DNA of 64,000 nucleotides from Burkholderiaceae bacterium (GTDB lineage Bacteria; Pseudomonadota; Gammaproteobacteria; Burkholderiales; Burkholderiaceae_A): contig VERI01000003.1 of the NCBI GenBank assembly GCA_018882785.1, positions 1 through 64,000 of the forward strand, written 5' to 3'. Within the stretch, counting starts at the first letter, position 1, and each line of letters begins with the position of its first letter. The position numbers and the translations under genes were made by a program. Below, one piece after another: positions 23,665-33,698 of the stretch. The notes under the pieces are model-generated. The model did no database searches. It was given only the letters and a program-made list of their open reading frames with translations, and was not told the origin of the DNA.

Positions 23665-25239
23665 ATGGCTTTTTCTGTGGTTCAGTCTCGGGCAATTGCC
23701 GCCCTGACCCTACTCCCTGTCTCTGTTGAAACCGATCTGTCCAACGGCCTGCCGCAATTTTCAATCGTGGGCCTGCCCGATGCCGCAGTGCGCGAGGCGA
23801 AGGAACGGGTTCGCTCTGCGATTATCAACTCTGGTTTTGAGTTTCCTCAGCGACGAATTACGGTCAATCTTGCACCCGCGGATCTGCCAAAAGATTCTGG
23901 CCGCTTCGATCTTGCCATCGCAATTGGAATTCTGATTGCCAGCGGGCAGATCAGCTCGGCCAGACTGTCGGCGACCCTAGGCGAGCTGATCTTTGTCGGA
24001 GAGCTGTCGCTTACGGGCCAGCTACTGCCGATTCGTGGCGCCTTTGCGATGGCAGTTGGATTTCTGCGTGAACAGACCAGCCAGCACCGCCTCATTCTGC
24101 CGCTACAAAATCAGGCGGAGGCCTCGCTGACGGACTCTGACCGCCTGTGTTTTGCTGCAAGCCTTGCCCAGGTGGCCGCCCATCTGAAAACAGCGACATC
24201 ACTGGCCGGGCTGCAGCCGCAGGGCCGGCATTCTCGGAGTCAGCGGAGCCAAGAGTCATGGTCAGATGTGCGTGGCCAGCATGCAGCCAAGCGTGCGGCC
24301 TTAATTGCTGCAGCGGGACAGCATAATCTGCTGATGCTGGGACCACCTGGGATTGGCAAATCGATGATTGCATCCCGTATGGCGACGTTACTACCGGATC
24401 TCAGCCATGCACAGGCCTGCGAGCTGGCAGCAGTACAGAGCCTGTCGGGCAGCATCGATCTTGCTTCCTGGCAGCGGCCACCCTATCGGGCACCCCACCA
24501 TAGCGCATCATCGCGGGCACTCATTGGAGGTGGCCAGCCGGTGCGTCCGGGAGAGATCTCCTTGGCCCATCATGGTGTTTTATTTCTTGACGAATTTCCT
24601 GAGTTCGCCCGGGATGCCCTTGAGTCATTGCGTGAGCCGCTCGAAAAATCGGAAGTGAGCATTGCGCGCGTTCGGGATCGCGTGACGTTTCCCGCGGACA
24701 TCATGTTGATTGCCGCAATGAACCCATGTCCTTGCGGCTATTTTGGCGTTCGTCATCCCAAGCGGCATTGCCGTTGTACCCCGGATCGTATCGCCCGCTA
24801 TCGCAACCGAATCTCGGGCCCATTAATGGACCGCTTCGATATGGTGATCGGACTCGAAGCGCCCAGCGCCGATGAGCTCTTACATCCGTTGACCGAAATC
24901 ACGCAGGGTCAGGCCGCAGATAGGCAGGACGATGCCACCATCAAATCCTCCGTTGATAAGGCACGACACCATCAACAAAGACGTCAGTCATGCCTGAATG
25001 CCCGTCTTAGCATTGCAGAGATTCAACGCCATGCGCCACTCGATGTGCAGGCAGAGCAGCTGATGTCTAAAGCGGCCCGGCACTGGGGCTGGAGCGCCCG
25101 CTCCTGGCATCGGGTGCTACGGGTGTCACGAACGATCGCGGATCTCGCAGATGCGGCCGATGTTGGACTTACGCATGTTGCCGAGGCGATTGAACTGCGG
25201 CGTGCTATTGATCTCGGGGCGCAAGACGGTGTGACCTAA
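23665..25239 (+). CDS. comM: ComM/YifB family Mg-chelatase-like AAA+ ATPase
   Basis: AAA+ helicase of 524 aa that promotes branch migration during integration of transformed DNA in competent species. Seen: N-terminal Lon-protease-like fold (GLPDAAVREAKERVRSAI; VNLAPADLPKDSGRFDLAIA), Walker A LGPPGIGKSMIASR, Walker B FLDEFPEF, the cysteine cluster NPCPCGYFG ... HCRC, and a C-terminal Mg_chelatase_C domain. The second of two nearby ATGs (23665) fits the family start MAFSVV. It is convergent with, and overlaps by 35 nt, the next MFS gene. Confidence 0.94.
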   Translation: MAFSVVQSRAIAALTLLPVSVETDLSNGLPQFSIVGLPDAAVREAKERVRSAIINSGFEFPQRRITVNLAPADLPKDSGRFDLAIAIGILIASGQISSARLSATLGELIFVGELSLTGQLLPIRGAFAMAVGFLREQTSQHRLILPLQNQAEASLTDSDRLCFAASLAQVAAHLKTATSLAGLQPQGRHSRSQRSQESWSDVRGQHAAKRAALIAAAGQHNLLMLGPPGIGKSMIASRMATLLPDLSHAQACELAAVQSLSGSIDLASWQRPPYRAPHHSASSRALIGGGQPVRPGEISLAHHGVLFLDEFPEFARDALESLREPLEKSEVSIARVRDRVTFPADIMLIAAMNPCPCGYFGVRHPKRHCRCTPDRIARYRNRISGPLMDRFDMVIGLEAPSADELLHPLTEITQGQAADRQDDATIKSSVDKARHHQQRRQSCLNARLSIAEIQRHAPLDVQAEQLMSKAARHWGWSARSWHRVLRVSRTIADLADAADVGLTHVAEAIELRRAIDLGAQDGVT

Positions 25240-26443
25240 ATAGCCAGAAAAGGGCGACCACCTGGGCCACAATCCAGCAGACAAATGCCGTCTTCAGTCC
25301 CTGTGCATTGTCTTGGCCCGCGAGCATCGCAAGGTCAACAACCACGCCAAGACCCCACTGCATAAAAAAAGCGCCGGCAAACACAATGAAATTCACGCTG
25401 GTGTTGGCCCTGCCACCCATGTCGACTGGAAAGGCAAGGCTGGTCTGGGCATAGATAATTGCGGTAACTGAGGTGGTCATAAACATCAGCGACCAGCCGA
25501 CAATGGGATTACCCCAGACATCAAAAACGGCACAGAGCGTCAGCAGCAGCATGACGGAGCACCCGCCAAGCAGCACCCGGTCAAGAGAAATATTCCAAGA
25601 TGGAAATCGTGATCCAAGCCAGCTCATGACCATATGCGAGCCCATCACCACAATACCCAGGATCAGCAGACTGGTCGCCGCCTGACCCGCCGGCTGCCCC
25701 TCGACCGTGCGCAGCCAGGGACCAATCCATAATCCTTGCACTGCCAGGAATCCGCCATAAGTGAAAATACAAAGAGGAATAAGCCGTTTTACCCGCGGAT
25801 GGGTGAAGACCATCTTGGCACCAGCGGTGACATCCTGCCAGTAGGGCAGTGTCGCTTTTGGCGGCTCTGGAAGTCTGGGCAGGACCCACAGCAGTCCGGC
25901 AACAGACAATAAAAAGAGCAGTGCAGCGAGTATAAAAACACCACGCCAGTCGAGCATCGGCAGCAGCAATTCAACCGGAAGCGTCGCGGCAAGTGCACCG
26001 AAGGATCCCACCATCAGCATTAAAGAGGCCAGACTCGTCTGCTGCTCATCACGAAAACAGAGCCGATAGGTGGTGTAGGCCGCCATAAGACAGGCAGAGA
26101 CGCCGATGCCGATCATCGCCCGGCCGATCCACAGGGCGACGAATCCCTGAGCAAACGCGCTGATGACACAGCCCGCTACGGCAAACATCAGCAGACCGAT
26201 CTCTACTTTTCTCGGACTGTGACGATCGAGCAAGGCGCCCAAGGGAATCTGCATCGCCGCAAAGGTCAGAAAATATCCGCTGGAGAGCAGGCCGAGTTCA
26301 GAGGCTGTGAGTGAAAACTCATCGGTAAGGGGGCCCGATAAGACCGCATTCACGGTCCGCATGACATAAGATAAAAAGTACGCACCCGCAAATGGCAGAA
26401 AAACCTGCATCAGGCTTAATGATCGAGAGGAAGAGGTCTGCAT
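25205..26443 (-). CDS. MFS transporter, substrate unknown
   Basis: Major facilitator carrier of 412 aa with about 12 hydrophobic segments. Signature loop: MQIPLGALLDRHSPRKVE; the first segment reads FLPFAGAYFLSYVMRTVNAVL. ATG 26443 was chosen because the 35 residues before it in the open frame reach back into the upstream lipoprotein gene. No strong ribosome-binding site is seen. It is broadly like the carrier at 11287-12612 (both have the pattern MQ-P-G-L-DR-PR), but the two differ in detail and are not duplicates. It lies 28 nt after the lipoprotein gene on the same strand. Confidence 0.83.
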   Translation of the reverse strand: MQTSSSRSLSLMQVFLPFAGAYFLSYVMRTVNAVLSGPLTDEFSLTASELGLLSSGYFLTFAAMQIPLGALLDRHSPRKVEIGLLMFAVAGCVISAFAQGFVALWIGRAMIGIGVSACLMAAYTTYRLCFRDEQQTSLASLMLMVGSFGALAATLPVELLLPMLDWRGVFILAALLFLLSVAGLLWVLPRLPEPPKATLPYWQDVTAGAKMVFTHPRVKRLIPLCIFTYGGFLAVQGLWIGPWLRTVEGQPAGQAATSLLILGIVVMGSHMVMSWLGSRFPSWNISLDRVLLGGCSVMLLLTLCAVFDVWGNPIVGWSLMFMTTSVTAIIYAQTSLAFPVDMGGRANTSVNFIVFAGAFFMQWGLGVVVDLAMLAGQDNAQGLKTAFVCWIVAQVVALFWLFRSHRLAPRDQ

Positions 26444-26471
26444 CGACAGATAAAGAATAAAAAGGACTGGC

Positions 26472-27056
26472 CTAACGAATGAATCGAAGTGATTCGATAA
26501 ACTGCCGGGCGTTTTCCTCTTGAAGCTCATACGTGGGCCCTGCAGCAACTATCTCGACCACCCGTACCGCACCTTTTTTTAATGGTGCTGGATCTGCAAT
26601 AACCAGGCTGCGCATCCAGATCCGGGCCGGCACTGGGGCCGTGCCGTTTGCAATGGCCATCTGCCCCGTAGCGGTCACCTCATAGATCAGCAGATCACCG
26701 TGTTGGATTTCTTTGCGTTCAATGGACTCGGGCCTTGCACCAATATTGGCGAGCATTGCAGACTCCAAAACAGAACGAATTTCTGCATTTGCATCCAGTA
26801 CCCAGCCGACTGCAAACACGGTGTGATCGATTCGGGCCGATCGCAGCGTGAGCATAAAGCTTGCCGCATTTTTGGCCGACGCGAGCGTCCGACTGACCTC
26901 GACAGGTTTTGCAGGAAAAAGTGCGGATGCCGCGATCGGCTCAAGCTGAATGTCGCGCCAGTCTAGACGCGGTGTGCATCCATTCACCAGCCCCACAATG
27001 CCCAGTATGAGTGCCCATTGCAGGACTGGCCGCACTAAAATGAATGGTCCGTTCAT
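26472..27056 (-). CDS. predicted lipoprotein, function unknown
   Basis: Protein of 194 aa not recognised as a named family. From ATG 27056 it has a short hydrophobic signal (LVRPVLQWALILGIVGLVNGC) with a lipobox ending at Cys27, so it is probably lipid-anchored. The soluble part mixes strands and helices (LTLRSARIDHTVFAVGW; EIRSVLESAMLANIGARP; VRVVEIVAAGPTYELQEENA). The open frame continues upstream across the divergent DUF1840 gene and was cut there. The two divergent starts are only 15 bp apart, so at least one promoter must lie within coding sequence. Confidence 0.75.
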   Translation of the reverse strand: MNGPFILVRPVLQWALILGIVGLVNGCTPRLDWRDIQLEPIAASALFPAKPVEVSRTLASAKNAASFMLTLRSARIDHTVFAVGWVLDANAEIRSVLESAMLANIGARPESIERKEIQHGDLLIYEVTATGQMAIANGTAPVPARIWMRSLVIADPAPLKKGAVRVVEIVAAGPTYELQEENARQFIESLRFIR

Positions 27057-27071
27057 CAGGAGCAGTGTAGC

Positions 27072-27404
27072 GTGATCATTGAATTCAAGAGCAAGGCTGC
27101 CGGCGCGTTTTTCATGACCGAGCCTGTCATGAAGATGGTCTTCTCGGCAATCGGAACAGAGTTTTCGCCCAAGGGAATTTTTACTGCGGAGCGTATTCCG
27201 GAGATTCGTCGTCAATTGGCTGCGGCAATCGAGCGTTCACGTCAACAGGACCAGGCGCGGATTGATCAGCATCACGACCAGGTTCGAGAGGGCGAGGCAA
27301 GTGCCCAGGAATTCCCGATCGGCCTCTCTCAGCGGGCATTCCCGCTCCTGGAGATGCTCTCAGCAGCAGAAAAAAAGAAAGTGCCGGTCGTCTGGGGCGT
27401 CTAA
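27072..27404 (+). CDS. DUF1840 domain-containing protein
   Basis: Cytoplasmic protein of 110 aa. The family's N-terminal pattern (IIEFKSKAAGAFFMTEPV, FSAIGTEFSPKGIF) and C-terminal LSQRAFPLLEML ... VPVVWGV are clear. DUF1840 is common in betaproteobacteria and has no known function. The start is GTG 27072. It is divergent from the lipoprotein gene and convergent with metH, with a 20-bp perfect palindrome between the two ends. Confidence 0.85.
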   Translation: MIIEFKSKAAGAFFMTEPVMKMVFSAIGTEFSPKGIFTAERIPEIRRQLAAAIERSRQQDQARIDQHHDQVREGEASAQEFPIGLSQRAFPLLEMLSAAEKKKVPVVWGV

Positions 27405-27416
27405 CCCGATGGGTGT

Positions 27417-27436
27417 GCTGGGCCTATAGGCCCAGC
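27417..27436. repeat. 20-bp perfect palindrome at the metH 3' end
   Basis: GCTGGGCCTATAGGCCCAGC reads the same on both strands and includes the metH stop codon; it lies 12 nt after the DUF1840 stop. As RNA it forms an 8-bp stem with a TATA loop in either direction. Without a T-run on either side it is a stabilising or pausing hairpin rather than a standard terminator. Confidence 0.7.
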
Positions 27437-30400
27437 GCGGGCGCAAGCCGAGACCGCGCGACATCTTCTTTGACTTCGGCACGGTGGGCGTAATCTTTGA
27501 GCTGGTCATCACCGATGATGCCCAGATTGAAATACTGTGACTGGGGATGCCAGAAATAAAACCCAGATACTGCAGAGGCGGGCATCATGGCGAGGTTCTC
27601 GGTGAGTGACATGCCGATTTCTTCAGCCTGCAGAATCTGAAAGAGTGCTGACTTTACCGTATGGTCAGGGCAGGACGGATAGCCTGGTGCAGGCCGGATT
27701 CCTTGATAGCGTTCTGCAATGAGATCCGCGTTGGTCAGCCGCTCCTGTGGACAGTAGCCCCAGAATTCGGTGCGAATACGTTGATGCAGACGTTCAGCAA
27801 ATGATTCGGCGAGTCGATCCGCAATCGCCTTCACCAAGATCGCGTTGTAGTCGTCACCCTTTGATTCGTATTCCCGTGCAATCGCATCAGCCCCATCAAT
27901 GCAGACCGCAAATCCCCCCAGATAGTCGCCAATGCCGCTGCCCTGCTTCGCCACATAATCAGCGAGGCTCTTATTAAATTCTCCAGCGGGTTTCTGAGTC
28001 TGCTGCCGTAGTCCGATCCAGGTCAGAATCGGCGTCTGACGTGATTCGTCGGCGTACAGTGTGATGTCTTCTGGGCCGGTACGCTGCGCTGGATACAGAC
28101 CAAAGACCCCGTTGGCGGTCAGTCTGCGTTGGGCCAGTAGTTTTGCCAGCATGGCCTTGCCATCGGCATAGACCTGGCGCGCCTGGAGGCCAACGACCTC
28201 GTCGTCCAAGATGGCAGGAAACGATCCTGCAAGATCCCAGGTCTGAAAAAAGGGTGTCCAGTCAATCGTATCGACCAGTTCATTCAGGTCATAGGATTTC
28301 AGTACTCGCCGGCCAAGTGCTTTCGGTGTCGGCGGCACATGTTTTTTGAAATCGACTGTTGGTGCATTGGCCCTGGCCTGATCCAGTGTCAATAATGGGG
28401 TAGCGGTTTTTGCTGCATGGCGTTCGCGCAACTTCTGATAGTCGCGCATGACATCACCAAGATAGGCACCCCGTTGCGCGGCATCGCTGGTCAGCGACTG
28501 GGCCACGGGAACCGAGCGGCTCGCATCCGGCACCCATATCACTGGGCCAGAATAGCTGGGCGCGATCTTGACGGCGGTATGGATGCGCGATGTCGTCGCC
28601 CCACCAATCAGCAGCGGAATCTGTCTGCAGCGGCACCACTCATCGCGCTCCATCTCCCGAGCCACGGTGGCCATCTCTTCAAGCGAGGGTGTGATCAGGC
28701 CCGAAAGCCCGATGATGTCTGCATTGTGTTCGCGGGCCGCCTGCAAAATCTGTTGGGCAGGCACCATGACCCCGAGATTCACGACCTCGAAGTTATTGCA
28801 CTGGAGCACTACCGAGACAATATTTTTCCCGATATCGTGCACGTCACCTTTCACGGTGGCAATGATGATTTTGCCCTTGGCCTGTGTCGTTCCTGAGGCC
28901 TTTTGCTCTTCTTCAATAAAGGGAACCAGATGGGCAACCGCCGCCTTCATTACCCGGGCGGACTTCACGACCTGGGGCAGGAACATCTTGCCTTGCGCAA
29001 AGAGATCGCCGACCACATTCATGCCGGACATCAATGGCCCCTCGATGACCTCAATCGGCCGACCACCGCGGGCATGGATCTGTTGACGGACTTCTTCGGT
29101 GTCCTCAACAATAAACTCGGTCAGGCCGTGGACCAGCGCATGTTCGAGCCGTTTCTCTGGGGCCAGGCTGCGCCACTGATGCTGTGCCTCTTCGCGACGA
29201 CCCTCGCCTTTTAGTGTTGCCGCGAATTCAATCATTCGTTCTGTGGCATCGGAGCGTCGGTTGAGAACGATGTCCTCGACCCGCTCGCGCAGCTCGGGAT
29301 CGAGATCCTCGTACACCCCGAGCTGTCCCGCGTTCACAATGCCCATGGTCATGCCGGCCTTGACTGCGTGATACAGGAAGACGGTGTGGATCGCCTCCCG
29401 CGCAGGATCGTTGCCGCGGAAAGAAAAACTCACATTAGAGACACCACCCGAGATTTTGGCGTATGGCAGATGCTGGCGAATCCATCGCGTGGCCTCGATA
29501 AAATCAATGGCGTAGGCATTGTGTTCTTCAATTCCCGTCGCAATCGCGAAGATATTGGGATCGAAAATAATATCCTGGGGCGCGAATCCTACGGTCTCCG
29601 TGAGCAGTCGATATGCCCTGCTGCAGATTTCTTTGCGCCGCTCCAGGCTATCGGCCTGACCCTGTTCATCAAAGGCCATCACGATTACGGCAGCCCCATA
29701 TTTTCTGCATAGCTGGGCCTGACGTAGAAACTCTGTCTCACCTTCTTTTAGGCTAATTGAGTTCACGATCGCCTTGCCCTGTACACACCTCAGTCCGGCT
29801 TCAATCACGCTCCATTTCGATGAATCGATCATGATCGGCACGCGGGCGATGTCGGGCTCAGAGGCAATTAGATTGAGGAATCGAACCATGGCGGCCTCAG
29901 AGTCAAGCATGGCCTCGTCCATATTGATATCGATTACCTGTGCGCCATTTTCAACCTGTTGTCGCGCGACCGCGATGGCCTGCTCAAACTCACCGGCAAG
30001 AATGAGCCGGGCGAATTGCTTGGATCCGGTCACATTGGTCCGTTCGCCGACATTGACAAAAAATGACTGTTCATCAATGTTGCAGGCCTCCAGGCCTGCC
30101 AGTCTGAGCTTAGGCACCACCGCCGGAATCTTGCGGGGAGTGAACTGTTGCACGGCCTCCGAGATCGCCTGAATATGCTCCGGCGTCGTGCCACAGCATC
30201 CACCGACAATATTCACCCAGCCCTGTTCGGCAAACTCTTTTAAGAAGCCGGAAGTGATCGGAGGCGTCTCATCAAAGCCGGTTGGGGCCATAGGATTCGG
30301 CAGGCCTGCATTGGGGTAGACGCAAATGGCGGTATCCGCGAGACGCGATATCTCTTCCACATAAGGCCGCATCAATGCAGCCCCGAGCGCACAGTTCAGG

Positions 30401-31185
30401 CCGACCGTAATGGGCTGGGCATGAGAAACGCTATTCCAGAAAGCCTCTACGGTCTGGCCTGAAAGAATTCTTCCGGAGGCATCGGTAATCGTGCCGGAGA
30501 TCATCACCGGCCAACGCATCCCGCGTTCTTCGAACACAGTCTCCATCGCAAAGAGGGCGGCCTTTGCATTCAGGGTGTCGAAAATTGTCTCCAGCAAAAT
30601 CAGATCGGCACCGCCATCAAGGAGTGCTTCCACCTGCTCCTGATAGGAGATGCGGAGCTGCTCGAAATTAATATTCCGGGCGCCCGGATCGTTTACGTCG
30701 GGAGAAATCGAGGCGGTTCTCGGTGTGGGACCGATGGCTCCGGCGACAAAGCGCGGCCGATCGGGTGTCGAGAATGCGTCGCAGGCCTGTCGTGCAAGCC
30801 GGGCAGAGGCAAGATTCATCATCCGCGCCAGCTGTGGCAGGCGATAGTCCTCTTGGGCGATGGTGGTCGCACCGAACGTGTTGGTCTCCACAATATCGGC
30901 GCCTGCTGCGAGATATTGATGGTGAATCTCGGTGATGACCTCCGGCCGGGTCAGAGACAACAGTTCATTGTTGCCCTTTACATCAATGCCCTGGCCGGTC
31001 GCATGCGCGATGGCAGACGCAATCTCCTGAGAGATATCGGATCGGCCACCCCCGCGGTACTGCTCTTCAGAGAGCTTGTACTGCTGGATCATTGTCCCCG
31101 TGGCCCCATCAAGGATCATGATGCGCCGGGCCAGTTGCTGGCGAAGCGTGGCAAACGCTGAGGATTCAGGCAATCGGCTGGGCAT
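27424..31185 (-). CDS. metH: cobalamin-dependent methionine synthase MetH
   Basis: Transfers a methyl group from 5-methyl-THF to homocysteine through B12; 1253 aa, full length. Domains in order: homocysteine-binding ([13 protein letters not shown]; metal cysteines in [11 protein letters not shown]), pterin-binding ([18 protein letters not shown]), B12-binding with the axial-ligand motif [10 protein letters not shown] and [13 protein letters not shown], and a C-terminal SAM-dependent reactivation domain ([27 protein letters not shown]). ATG 31185 was chosen; an upstream in-frame start lies beyond a terminator-like hairpin. Function joins it to metF, ahcY and metK later in the window. Confidence 0.97.
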   Translation of the reverse strand: MPSRLPESSAFATLRQQLARRIMILDGATGTMIQQYKLSEEQYRGGGRSDISQEIASAIAHATGQGIDVKGNNELLSLTRPEVITEIHHQYLAAGADIVETNTFGATTIAQEDYRLPQLARMMNLASARLARQACDAFSTPDRPRFVAGAIGPTPRTASISPDVNDPGARNINFEQLRISYQEQVEALLDGGADLILLETIFDTLNAKAALFAMETVFEERGMRWPVMISGTITDASGRILSGQTVEAFWNSVSHAQPITVGLNCALGAALMRPYVEEISRLADTAICVYPNAGLPNPMAPTGFDETPPITSGFLKEFAEQGWVNIVGGCCGTTPEHIQAISEAVQQFTPRKIPAVVPKLRLAGLEACNIDEQSFFVNVGERTNVTGSKQFARLILAGEFEQAIAVARQQVENGAQVIDINMDEAMLDSEAAMVRFLNLIASEPDIARVPIMIDSSKWSVIEAGLRCVQGKAIVNSISLKEGETEFLRQAQLCRKYGAAVIVMAFDEQGQADSLERRKEICSRAYRLLTETVGFAPQDIIFDPNIFAIATGIEEHNAYAIDFIEATRWIRQHLPYAKISGGVSNVSFSFRGNDPAREAIHTVFLYHAVKAGMTMGIVNAGQLGVYEDLDPELRERVEDIVLNRRSDATERMIEFAATLKGEGRREEAQHQWRSLAPEKRLEHALVHGLTEFIVEDTEEVRQQIHARGGRPIEVIEGPLMSGMNVVGDLFAQGKMFLPQVVKSARVMKAAVAHLVPFIEEEQKASGTTQAKGKIIIATVKGDVHDIGKNIVSVVLQCNNFEVVNLGVMVPAQQILQAAREHNADIIGLSGLITPSLEEMATVAREMERDEWCRCRQIPLLIGGATTSRIHTAVKIAPSYSGPVIWVPDASRSVPVAQSLTSDAAQRGAYLGDVMRDYQKLRERHAAKTATPLLTLDQARANAPTVDFKKHVPPTPKALGRRVLKSYDLNELVDTIDWTPFFQTWDLAGSFPAILDDEVVGLQARQVYADGKAMLAKLLAQRRLTANGVFGLYPAQRTGPEDITLYADESRQTPILTWIGLRQQTQKPAGEFNKSLADYVAKQGSGIGDYLGGFAVCIDGADAIAREYESKGDDYNAILVKAIADRLAESFAERLHQRIRTEFWGYCPQERLTNADLIAERYQGIRPAPGYPSCPDHTVKSALFQILQAEEIGMSLTENLAMMPASAVSGFYFWHPQSQYFNLGIIGDDQLKDYAHRAEVKEDVARSRLAPALGL

Positions 31186-31191
31186 AGAAAT

Positions 31192-31215
31192 AAAAACGGG
31201 GATCTGGGATCCCCG
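31192..31215 (-). terminator. terminator-like hairpin directly before metH
   Basis: Minus strand: CGGGGATC, loop CCA, GATCCCCG, then TTTTT: a perfect 8-bp stem with a T-run ending 7 nt before the metH ATG. It is either the terminator of the upstream metallo-hydrolase gene or an attenuator in the metH leader. A shorter competing hairpin (CCCG-ATG-CGGG) could form just upstream, using part of the same arm. Confidence 0.75.
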
Positions 31216-31239
31216 CATCGGGCATGGGCAAATGGACGC

Positions 31240-32232
31240 CTATTTTAGACTGTCCAGCCAGCAGACAAGACCGTCGCTATTGAGCTTGAGGTCGAGATCC
31301 AGCACCTCCAGGCACTGCGCATCGGAGAGCGTCACCCCGTGCGCTCGCAATTCGCCGAGCATCAGCGCCGTGAGGTCTTCCCGGATACGGGCTGCCCGCG
31401 CGGGGCCCGCATCTCGGTGGCGCAGGGCGATATCGGCGAAGGCATCGATCTGATGGGCCAGATGCTGGGCATGCCGATCGACATCGCGGACTTCCGCGTA
31501 ATGGGTCAGGTAGACCGCGGGCGGCTTGGCGGCAGCCACCCGCAGAACAGAGGCCTTGAACTCTTTAGGGTCAAACTGGGATGGCGAGGATGTGACAAAC
31601 ACATAGGCACCCTGTGCGGTGTCGAAATCTCGGTATGAAATTCCAAAAGTGTCGCCTGTGAAAAATGAATTTGTGCGCACATCGCGAATAAAGACATGGT
31701 GGCGGGCATGGCCGGGGGCATCCCAGAACTCAATGGCTCTGCCCGCAAGGCTGACCTGCGCGCCCTCTGGGGTCTCGATAATGCGTTCTGCGGCAATAGG
31801 ATCCAGCCCACCATACTCCCGGGCCGCCATCTCGGGGCCGTAGACCTCGCAGACTGCAGCCCAGAGCTTGGACGGATCGGTCAGGTGGCGAAGTCCCCTG
31901 GGGTGTACCGTCACGGTGGCGTTTGGGCAATGCCGCAGCAGACTGCCCGCACCGCCGGCATGGTCAAGGTGGACGTGAGAAAGCAGAATCCAGTCCACAT
32001 GCTCGGGGCCCAGGCCGAGCGCCCGGATGGACTCAAGAATTCTTGGCACCGCGTATTGGGTCGAGGTGTCCACGATGGCAATGCGGCCCTGCTCAACAAT
32101 CAAGTGGACGGCATCGAACTCGTCCCGATAGTAGCCAGAGTCCATGGCGTAAATGCCCTGTCCAAAATCGCGCAGCAGTGAAGTGGGCTGCGGTGCCTGC
32201 GCGTGCTGATGAAAGGGATTTGGAAATGTCAT
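31240..32232 (-). CDS. metallo-beta-lactamase fold hydrolase
   Basis: Soluble protein of 330 aa with the MBL metal-binding motif LSHVHLDHAGGAG (HxHxDH), a further His in WDAPGHARHH, an Asp in FFTGDTFGI and a late His in YLTHYAEV. These suit a two-metal hydrolase of the glyoxalase II/lactonase-like group. The C-terminal 90 residues are helical. Substrate unknown; no signal peptide. It sits between gatB (8-nt gap) and metH, probably transcribed with gatCAB. Confidence 0.85.
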   Translation of the reverse strand: MTFPNPFHQHAQAPQPTSLLRDFGQGIYAMDSGYYRDEFDAVHLIVEQGRIAIVDTSTQYAVPRILESIRALGLGPEHVDWILLSHVHLDHAGGAGSLLRHCPNATVTVHPRGLRHLTDPSKLWAAVCEVYGPEMAAREYGGLDPIAAERIIETPEGAQVSLAGRAIEFWDAPGHARHHVFIRDVRTNSFFTGDTFGISYRDFDTAQGAYVFVTSSPSQFDPKEFKASVLRVAAAKPPAVYLTHYAEVRDVDRHAQHLAHQIDAFADIALRHRDAGPARAARIREDLTALMLGELRAHGVTLSDAQCLEVLDLDLKLNSDGLVCWLDSLK

Positions 32233-32240
32233 GGATGACC

Positions 32241-33698
32241 TTAGGAATGAAGCCTGGAGCGAATCAGTTCAGTGACCTGTTGCGGATTGGCCTTGCCTTG
32301 CGATTTTTTCATGACCTGGCCCACCAAGGCATTTAAGGCCTTGTCTTTTCCAGCCTTGAATTCCTCGACCATTTTTGGATTAGCGGCGATCACCTCATCC
32401 ACAAAGCCGGTAATCAGCCCGCTGTCTTGAATCTGCTCAAGGCCTTTGGCGGCGATGACAGCATCGGCCGTGGGATATTCCCCACTCCACAGGCTTGCAA
32501 AGACATCGCGGGCGATCTTGTTCGAAATAGTGCCATCCGCGACCCGTGCAATCAGACCCGCGAGCTGCGCTGCCGACACCTTTGTCTGGTCAATATCTAG
32601 ACCTTCACGATTCAGATTAGACGCCACATCGCCCATGATCCAGTTGGCAGCCAGCTTTGCATCAACACCCTGGCCCTCACCGGCGCGGATCACCTGGAAA
32701 AAATAATCCACCGTGGGCCGTGTGGCGGACACCATCAGTGCGTCGTAGTCAGAGAGCCCAAATTCCTGTGATAGCCGTGTCCGTAATGCCTCAGGAAGCT
32801 CAGGCAGCTCGGACCGAATCTGCTCGATCCAGTCGGCAGAAATGATCAGAGGCGGAAGATCCGGGTCCGGAAAGTAGCGATAGTCGTGGGCATCTTCTTT
32901 GGAGCGCATCGCGCGCGTCTGTTCTGCATCCGGATCATACAGACGCGTCTCTTGGATCACCGCACCACCGTCTTCGATCAGCTCAATCTGTCGTTGCGCT
33001 TCGACTTCAATTGCACGCTCGAGAAAACGAAACGAGTTCAGATTCTTGATTTCACAGCGGGTGCCAAAGGCCTGCTGGCCGACAGGCCGCACAGAAACGT
33101 TGGCATCGACCCGAAATGAGCCCTCTTGAAGGTTGCCGTCGCAGATCCCGATCCAGGTCACCAGCGTGTGCAGCGCCCGCGCATAGGCGGCCGCCTCTTT
33201 TGCCGATCGCATCACGGGCTCACTGACGATTTCAAGCAGTGGTGTTCCGGCGCGGTTCAGATCGATGCCCGAGCAGCCTGACGGAATCTCATCTACCCCC
33301 TCATGGAGAGATTTTCCGGCGTCTTCTTCAAGATGTGCGCGCGTCAGTTCGATGGACCGTTGACCCTGATCGGTGATGATCCGAATCTGTCCGCCTGAGA
33401 CCACGGGAATTTCATACTGGCTAATCTGGTAGCCCTTGGGAAGGTCTGGATAAAAGTAATTCTTTCGCGCAAAGATCGAGCGCTGGGCGATCGTGCCGCC
33501 CACCGCCAGACCGAAGCGAATCGCGCATGCGGCCGCCTCACGATTCATCACGGGCAGCACGCCGGGTAATGCCATATCCACCATATGGGCCTGGGTGTTC
33601 GGCGCCGCTCCAAACTGTGTCGATGCGGGCGAAAATATTTTCGATCGGGTTGCGAGCTGCACGTGGCACTCTAGTCCGATCACGATCTCCCAGTTCAT
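32241..33698 (-). CDS. gatB: Asp-tRNA(Asn)/Glu-tRNA(Gln) amidotransferase subunit B
   Basis: Kinase/tRNA-binding subunit (485 aa) of GatCAB, which phosphorylates misacylated Glu-tRNA(Gln) or Asp-tRNA(Asn) and aminates it with GatA-derived ammonia. Seen: [54 protein letters not shown] and the C-terminal YqeY-like tail ([20 protein letters not shown]). Its start overlaps gatA by 4 nt. Confidence 0.97.
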   Translation of the reverse strand: MNWEIVIGLECHVQLATRSKIFSPASTQFGAAPNTQAHMVDMALPGVLPVMNREAAACAIRFGLAVGGTIAQRSIFARKNYFYPDLPKGYQISQYEIPVVSGGQIRIITDQGQRSIELTRAHLEEDAGKSLHEGVDEIPSGCSGIDLNRAGTPLLEIVSEPVMRSAKEAAAYARALHTLVTWIGICDGNLQEGSFRVDANVSVRPVGQQAFGTRCEIKNLNSFRFLERAIEVEAQRQIELIEDGGAVIQETRLYDPDAEQTRAMRSKEDAHDYRYFPDPDLPPLIISADWIEQIRSELPELPEALRTRLSQEFGLSDYDALMVSATRPTVDYFFQVIRAGEGQGVDAKLAANWIMGDVASNLNREGLDIDQTKVSAAQLAGLIARVADGTISNKIARDVFASLWSGEYPTADAVIAAKGLEQIQDSGLITGFVDEVIAANPKMVEEFKAGKDKALNALVGQVMKKSQGKANPQQVTELIRSRLHS

